Below are positions 21,844-25,794 of a stretch of 25,794 nucleotides of DNA, one piece after another. The DNA is from Cytidiella melzeri (taxonomy: Eukaryota; Basidiomycota; Agaricomycetes; Polyporales; Irpicaceae), in contig JABYQR010000505.1 of NCBI GenBank assembly GCA_022592445.1, positions 1-25,794 of the forward strand. Direction: 5' to 3'. The translations under genes were made by a program, and so were the position numbers. The notes beneath the pieces are model-generated. The model did not search any database. It was given only the letters and a program-made list of their open reading frames with translations, and was not told the origin of the DNA. Numbering within the stretch: position 1 is the first letter of the stretch; every line of letters starts with the position of its first letter.

Positions 21844-22028
21844 CATCGTGCTCTCTTCCTTCGCACCTTGGGGTAAGCTTGTCTCTCTTGCACTTGCAGT
21901 ATGTACATATGCTGATCCTGTACTTAGCTCACTCGCTCGACACTCGTGTCTTAGGTACAGTTATATTACCATTGTGCTCTCTTCCTTTGCACCTTAGGCT
22001 CACTTGCTTGACGCTCGTGTCTTAGGTA
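21844..22028 (+). repeat. Tandem repeat in the copia LTR: unspliced copy then intron-less copy
   Basis: Copy 1 runs from 21844 to 21957 and copy 2 from 21970 to 22028. They match over about 60 bp with some six differences, mostly C/T or G/A, except that copy 1 carries an extra 55 bp at 21873-21927. The extra segment begins GTAAGC, contains GCTGAT and ends TACTTAG, so it has the features of a spliceosomal intron, and copy 2 lacks it exactly. Confidence 0.75.
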
Positions 22029-22099
22029 CTCAGAGGTTTGACAGTGTTGTTAGGTCTTAGCAGCGCACACAACCCTGCCTTTCGATGTATCCGTTGTTA

Positions 22100-22111
22100 G
22101 GTTATGAGCCC
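22100..22111 (+). promoter_or_regulatory. Primer-binding site complementary to initiator tRNA-Met anticodon arm
   Basis: GGTTATGAGCCC is the complement of the anticodon stem-loop (GGGCTCATAACC) of eukaryotic initiator tRNA-Met. Drosophila copia is known to prime from an internal fragment of the same tRNA, and this site stands between the LTR and Gag as expected. Confidence 0.7.
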
Positions 22112-22189
22112 CGCCAGTCTCTGACTTCAACTGCTGTTCACCTCTCGCTCCCCTCGCGCCTCACATCGACCAAGTGTCCTGAGCCCAAC

Positions 22190-23690
22190 ATGGGATCCTC
22201 CCAGCTGGCTTCACAGCCACCCACTTCGATCTCCACAGGTCCCTCAATGTCTTCCGCATCCGCTGTGAACTCTGCTTTCGCACAGGCCAGACATGCCCCC
22301 TCAATCAAACTTGATCAGCTCAACAAGCTCACTGGTGCCTCCAACTGGAAGACCTGGTACGTCATCATTAAGCAGTACCTCAAGGCTACCCAGACTCTTG
22401 GAGTTGTCAACGGCACCATTGTCTCCCCTGCAGCCAGCAATGCCGGTTATGACGAATGGATTCAAGCCGACGCTAGCGCATCGCTTATCCTCCTCACCAC
22501 GGTTGACCCCTCTCTTCACCATCTCATTGATCCCGACACTCAGACGTTCAAGCAGATCATGGATACACTCATCACCAACTACTCGTCCACCTCTACCCTT
22601 GCATCCTTCACCAAGTTCCGTCAGTACTTCGGTAACCACATCGACGGTACGCGCCCTCTCACGGAAAAACTCGAGGAACGAGGTTGTCTCTGGAAAGAGA
22701 TTCAGGATTCAGGCATCCTTGCAAACCTGGAACTCCTGAAGACGTTTGGCCTGATCTCCTCACTGCCAGATACATACAATACCATTGTCAACCCCATCCT
22801 CGCTGTCACCAAGCCAGTTGACATCAAGTACAATGACGTCTGAGCGCGCCTCATTGACGAAGCTGCTTGTAGGGACTCTCCAAACGTCTCGGCTGTGTGC
22901 ACTGGTAACCGTCCCCAGACCTCAAACACCAACAAGAAGGAATGCAACTTCTGCGGCTATAAGGGGCATGAGGAGAGCGAATGTTGGAAGAAGAAGGCCG
23001 TGGCTGAGCAAGCCAAGGGCAAATCTAAGGGAAAGGACAAGAAGGAGAAGAATAAGGACAGTAATCCGTCGTCTACCGGTTCCGCTGCTGTACATGTAGT
23101 CAACGCCGAAGATTCGTCTGAGGCAGAGTCTTCCAACGTCGCCACTTGTTGGTATGGTTCGGGTGTAATGCCCTGGATGATCGACTCAGGCTGCACACGG
23201 CACTTCACAAACAACCGCAACGAATTTGAGACCTACACTGCGTATAAGACTCCGACACACGCCACTCTGGCAGATAAGTCTAAAACCATGCAAGTTCTCG
23301 GATCCGGTCGCGTCAAAGGAACTACCACAGTCAATGGAGAAGAACTAGTCATTCAACTCGACGACGTTCTGTACTGCCCCAATCTTACACACAGACTCAT
23401 CTCTGTCACCCGTCTGGACTCGAAAGGATTCACAGTGACGTTCGCCAAGAATCAAGCTCGTATTTCCGACGGGAAATGCACCTACGGTATAGGTACCCTC
23501 AAAAACGCGCAGTACTGGATTGGGATCTCTCCTAGTCCTTCAGTCAATGCCGTTTCCATACAACCTGCTGGTACTACCCTCGACATCGCACATCATCGTT
23601 TCGGACACCTTAACTGGGAAGCTTTACAGCATCTCAAGACCAATTGACATGGATAGTCCAACAGAGACCGGATTTTTCCAATATTGTCAC
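22190..23690 (+). pseudogene. Ty1/copia Gag-protease-integrase fragment
   Basis: The first good start is the ATG at 22190 (MGSSQLASQ). Gag follows (KLTGASNWKTWYVIIKQYL), interrupted by an in-frame TGA at 22841-22843 between DV and ARLIDE, where CGA is expected. The same frame continues with a zinc knuckle CNFCGYKGHEESECW (22943-22984), a Lys-rich linker, and the protease motif MIDSGCTRHFTN (catalytic Asp at 23183-23185). The GAG-pre-integrase region begins with HHRFGHLNWEALQHL and stops at 23645-23647. The next residues, DMDSPTETGF, are found in another frame, so one more shift lies near 23640, and the Cys pair of the zinc site is damaged. The integrase core, reverse transcriptase and RNase H are missing: the next element begins at about 23742. 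Confidence 0.85.
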
Positions 23691-23850
23691 AAGTTTATAG
23701 CCTTAGGCGCCTATCTAGAGCGCTTATTTTCCGGCTAGGAGTGTTACCGGACCTAACCCTAACCTGGGTCACGTGACATCCTGCCTTATTTATCAATAGT
23801 CCAGACCCAAACCCTAGACTCAGTCTGGAGCGGTTCCAGATCAACCTAGG

Positions 23851-23970
23851 CTATTGTTCTATTGTTCCTCTTCCATTGATGGGGATTCCCCAGGGATTCC
23901 CCCAGGTCTTATTGTTCTATTGTTCTTATCCTATTGTTCTATTGTTGTATTGTTCTAGCTCTATTGTTCT
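23851..23970 (+). promoter_or_regulatory. Cluster of ATTGTTCT motifs in the second LTR
   Basis: CTATTGTTCT or close variants occur about eight times between 23851 and 23970, with further copies near 24080-24095. Two GGGATTCCCC-like palindromes (23882-23906) are mixed in. Read on the other strand the core is AACAAT, a site type bound by HMG-box proteins. A role as an upstream activating region is inference. Confidence 0.55.
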
Positions 23971-23979
23971 ACGTACCCT

Positions 23980-24074
23980 GGTCCTTGACAGTTACTCAGG
24001 TCCTTGACAGTTACCCTGGTCCTTGACAGTTACTCAGGTCCTTGACAGTTACTCCGGTTCTTGACAGTTACCCG
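23980..24074 (+). repeat. Five tandem copies of a 19-bp unit
   Basis: The unit GGTCCTTGACAGTTACTCA is repeated five times without gaps; the last three bases vary (TCA, CCT, TCA, TCC, CCG) and the fifth copy has one change (GGTTC). Each unit carries TTGACAGTTAC. It sits about 90 bp upstream of the TATA box, where promoter repeats of LTRs usually lie. Confidence 0.85.
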
Positions 24075-24161
24075 GGTTCATTATTGTTCTATTGTTACTC
24101 CAGTCCCACAGTTACTCCAGTCCCTAGTGTGGGAACTGGTGCACAGACCATCCAGACACAG

Positions 24162-24169
24162 TATATATA
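24162..24169 (+). promoter_or_regulatory. TATA box of the second retrotransposon LTR
   Basis: TATATATA is placed 37 bp upstream of the first copy of the 21-bp repeat, the same distance as in the LTR at 18446. Confidence 0.65.
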
Positions 24170-24205
24170 GTACCCCTTACCCTCCCTGGTTCTGCATCTT
24201 GACCT

Positions 24206-24287
24206 CTTCGTCATTTGCACTGCCAGGTGAGTTACTCAATGTAACCTAGTATAAACATGATATTAACTTCGTCATTTGCACTGCCAG
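24206..24287 (+). repeat. 21-bp direct repeat bracketing a probable intron
   Basis: CTTCGTCATTTGCACTGCCA plus G occurs at 24206-24226 and identically at 24267-24287. The first copy is followed by GTGAGT, the second ends in CAG, and ATTAAC lies just before the second copy as a branch-like site. A 61-nt intron (24227-24287) is predicted in the transcribed part of the LTR. Confidence 0.75.
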
Positions 24288-24524
24288 TATCCGGCCTCAG
24301 TGCCTGCTTGCCTGCTCATCATCGACTTTGACCTCGTTGTCGTCGTTGGAGATCCACCCCCTTCCTCTCTATTTCACTCCCTTTCTAGGGTTATCAGCAT
24401 AGCAGCAGTCGCTCCGCGACATTAGGTCAAGATACCACACAGCTACCGGCACGACTGCCCTTAGCTCGGATCAAGCCTTCCTGTCCCCCCAGTTTTAAAA
24501 AGTTTATTCCCCCCTACGTTTGAG

Positions 24525-25794
24525 AGTAAGCCATCGCCGTCCGTCTTGACGTGCTTGATCGCTAACTCGTTCACTTTCCGTGGTTGATTCTTAGTGCCGA
24601 AAGAATCCCACTCCCGTTTCACCGCTCGTCCAGATCCTTTGCACAAGGATCTGAACCAAGCACGTCGAGAAGTCCAGATCCATCGCGCCTTACCTCAGGC
24701 TGTGTTTGATCAACTCGACGCAGAGCACGCACGTGGCCAGAGTCACAAATACACGGAGAAGGAACTCAAGGCTATTGCCTCCTACGTTGGTCGTCGTAAA
24801 CCCAAGGGTTCGGCCCTCACGCACAGATTCCCCACAGTAGAGGAGTTTGAGAAACTCCGCGCAGAATCCAAAGAGTTCGCCGCCCGCACCGCACGCGAAC
24901 GAGCACAGGCTCTAGCAGATCTTCCTAAAAAGCCATCATTAGCAGAACGCTTCACAGCCCGGCCCACTACCAACCCTAGCGCGGCCCTCATAGCAGCAAA
25001 GCCGATTCTCATCGACTTCCGTAAACACACTCCAGAAGATCTTCGAGGCATCTTCACCCCAAAGCTCACCGCCACACTCCAACGCTTGTCGATTCTCCCC
25101 ACCATCGACAAATACCACCAGCTTCACAAAGACACGAAGCTTCATTTCGAACAGGTGAAACAGAAGTTAGAAAAGCTTCTGGAAGAGCTACCAACCCGAG
25201 CCTTTGTCATCACTCACCGTGAGTGGCAGCTGCTGGATTGGGGATTGAAGGCAATTGGGAAAGTCAGCTTCACGGGTCTAAGGAGGAACTACGAGCAGGT
25301 TTTCAAAGCGTTAGACAAAGTCTGGGCAGACGAGTACTTCATCTCGTTCTGAGTAGAATACAGTGTGGCTTCCCAAAGTCCCAATAGTAGCATTTGGTCC
25401 AGAGACCATCTTCCTTGCGAAAACTATCCGCACGCCTTCAACAACCAGACCGTCAGAGACGAGTGCTACGACTCAGAAGAAGGACACCAAACTTGTGAGG
25501 TACAACCGTGTCCCAACCGCTACAACAGAGTAGAATATCCTGGTCGTTACGCAAATCAGTATCGACCCATTCATCACTGGCAGGAAGATCGCATTCTTGA
25601 GTCACTCCCACCCCTGCCTGAACCTGAAGAAGACTTCGATCGAACCTTCACGCAGGAACAATACCCGATGGACTCTACCAATGTCTCCCAGCATGCTTCG
25701 AGGGTAGCAACCCCGGCCCCCACACAAGAACCGTCTCCACCCCCCACAGCAGAACAACTTTTGCATGCGCTACTCCTCGGTCAGCAACAGCTGA
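24525..25794 (+). CDS. Leader/Gag-like protein of the second LTR retrotransposon, partial, with one in-frame TGA
   Basis: Joined from 24525 and 24595 onward. The first part (to 25349) encodes about 252 residues beginning MPKESHSRF, basic and helical, with RFTARP twice (residues 8-13 and about 115-120) and Leu/Lys-rich segments such as KQKLEKLLEELP. It contains no internal Met, so no other start is available in this part. A TGA at 25350-25352 follows, yet the same frame stays open for 147 more codons to the window edge. That second part is Pro/Glu-rich and contains an ATG at 25668 leading to TAEQLLHALLLGQQQL, which resembles the start of Ty3-type Gag proteins. Two readings are open: a point mutation (CGA to TGA) in one long protein, or an upstream frame followed by Gag starting at 25668. 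No nucleocapsid or protease is reached. Confidence 0.6.
24526..24594 (+). other. Predicted leader intron that creates the start codon
   Basis: Donor GTAAGC at 24526, branch-like GCTAAC at 24561-24566 and acceptor CTTAG ending at 24594 define a 69-nt intron. The base before the donor is A (24525) and the first bases after the acceptor are TGCCG, so splicing makes ATGCCG at the exact start of the long open frame. In the genome the same place reads GTG. Confidence 0.65.

Larger units (their letters stand above)
21680..22099 (+). mobile_element. 5' LTR of a Ty1/copia retrotransposon
   Basis: It precedes the primer-binding site and Gag of the copia element. It contains three TTGTTCT motifs (21686, 21698, 21710), a TATA box at 21811, and a tandemly repeated region at 21844-22028. 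The left end is uncertain within about 100 bp and no terminal TG..CA pair was fixed. The right end should lie just before the primer-binding site. Confidence 0.55.
23742..24421 (+). mobile_element. 5' LTR of a second LTR retrotransposon, probably Ty3/gypsy
   Basis: The proposed ends are TGTTACCGGA (23742) and TCCGCGACA (to 24421), giving TGT..ACA and a loosely inverted pair, for 680 bp. It contains ATTGTT clusters, a 19-bp tandem array, a TATA box (24162-24169) and a spliced leader-like repeat. It lies directly after truncated copia sequence, so it may be nested in that element. Only one LTR is in the window. The Ty3 assignment rests on the layout and on the downstream Gag-like sequence, and is moderate. 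Confidence 0.6.

Noticed and set aside
23751..23768. CCTAACCCTAACC, similar to telomere repeats
   Set aside because: Only two units, inside an LTR; no array, so not evidence for a chromosome end.

Overview
The window looks like transposon-rich, gene-poor accessory DNA of a filamentous fungus, most likely an agaricomycete (Basidiomycota). The evidence is the short GT-AG introns of about 53-71 nt with CTRAY-like branch points, and the set of mobile elements present. I see no rRNA, tRNA or CRISPR array and no unmistakable housekeeping gene.

Layout. 1-5740: a badly frameshifted non-LTR retrotransposon (endonuclease, reverse transcriptase, RNase H) ending in a 16-A tail. 6043-8449: a broken DDE transposase gene of a basidiomycete family with a Tc1/IS630-like end motif. 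8725-9749: a 1.0 kb non-autonomous DNA element with 33-bp terminal inverted repeats. 9833-11910: a second inverted-repeat unit of about 2 kb around a degenerate minus-strand coding region. 12291-15374: an intact four-exon gene for a 966-aa DUF6589-type protein. 15537-17674 (minus): a RecQ-like DEAD/DEAH helicase pseudogene, tail to tail with the DUF6589 gene. About 18200-18700: a lone LTR-like promoter region. 21170-21567 (minus): a small two-exon gene for a putative secreted protein. About 21680-23740: the LTR, primer-binding site, Gag, protease and start of integrase of a Ty1/copia element. 23742-25794: the 5' LTR and first reading frame of another LTR retrotransposon, probably Ty3/gypsy, which runs off the right edge.

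How the parts relate. The DUF6589 gene and the helicase are arranged like the two genes of one mobile or selfish unit. DUF6589 has spaced Asp, Asp and Glu motifs that could be an RNase-H-fold (DDE-like) centre. The helicase has Walker A, DEVH, SAT and a motif VI damaged at one Arg. The DUF6589 frame is clean while the helicase has two in-frame TGA codons.

The second theme is LTR architecture. All three LTR-like regions have TTGTTCT motifs upstream, a TATA box, then a short sequence ending at a GTRAGY splice donor, with the same short sequence repeated about 60-125 bp further on and ending in AG. In the copia LTR the second copy looks like a spliced (intron-less) duplicate of the first. In the last element the Gag-region ATG is absent from genomic DNA and would be formed only by splicing (A|TG).

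Several breaks fit CGA-to-TGA change, as expected from cytosine-methylation decay. Reading frames and splice sites were worked out by eye; family names rest on remembered motif patterns, not on searches.
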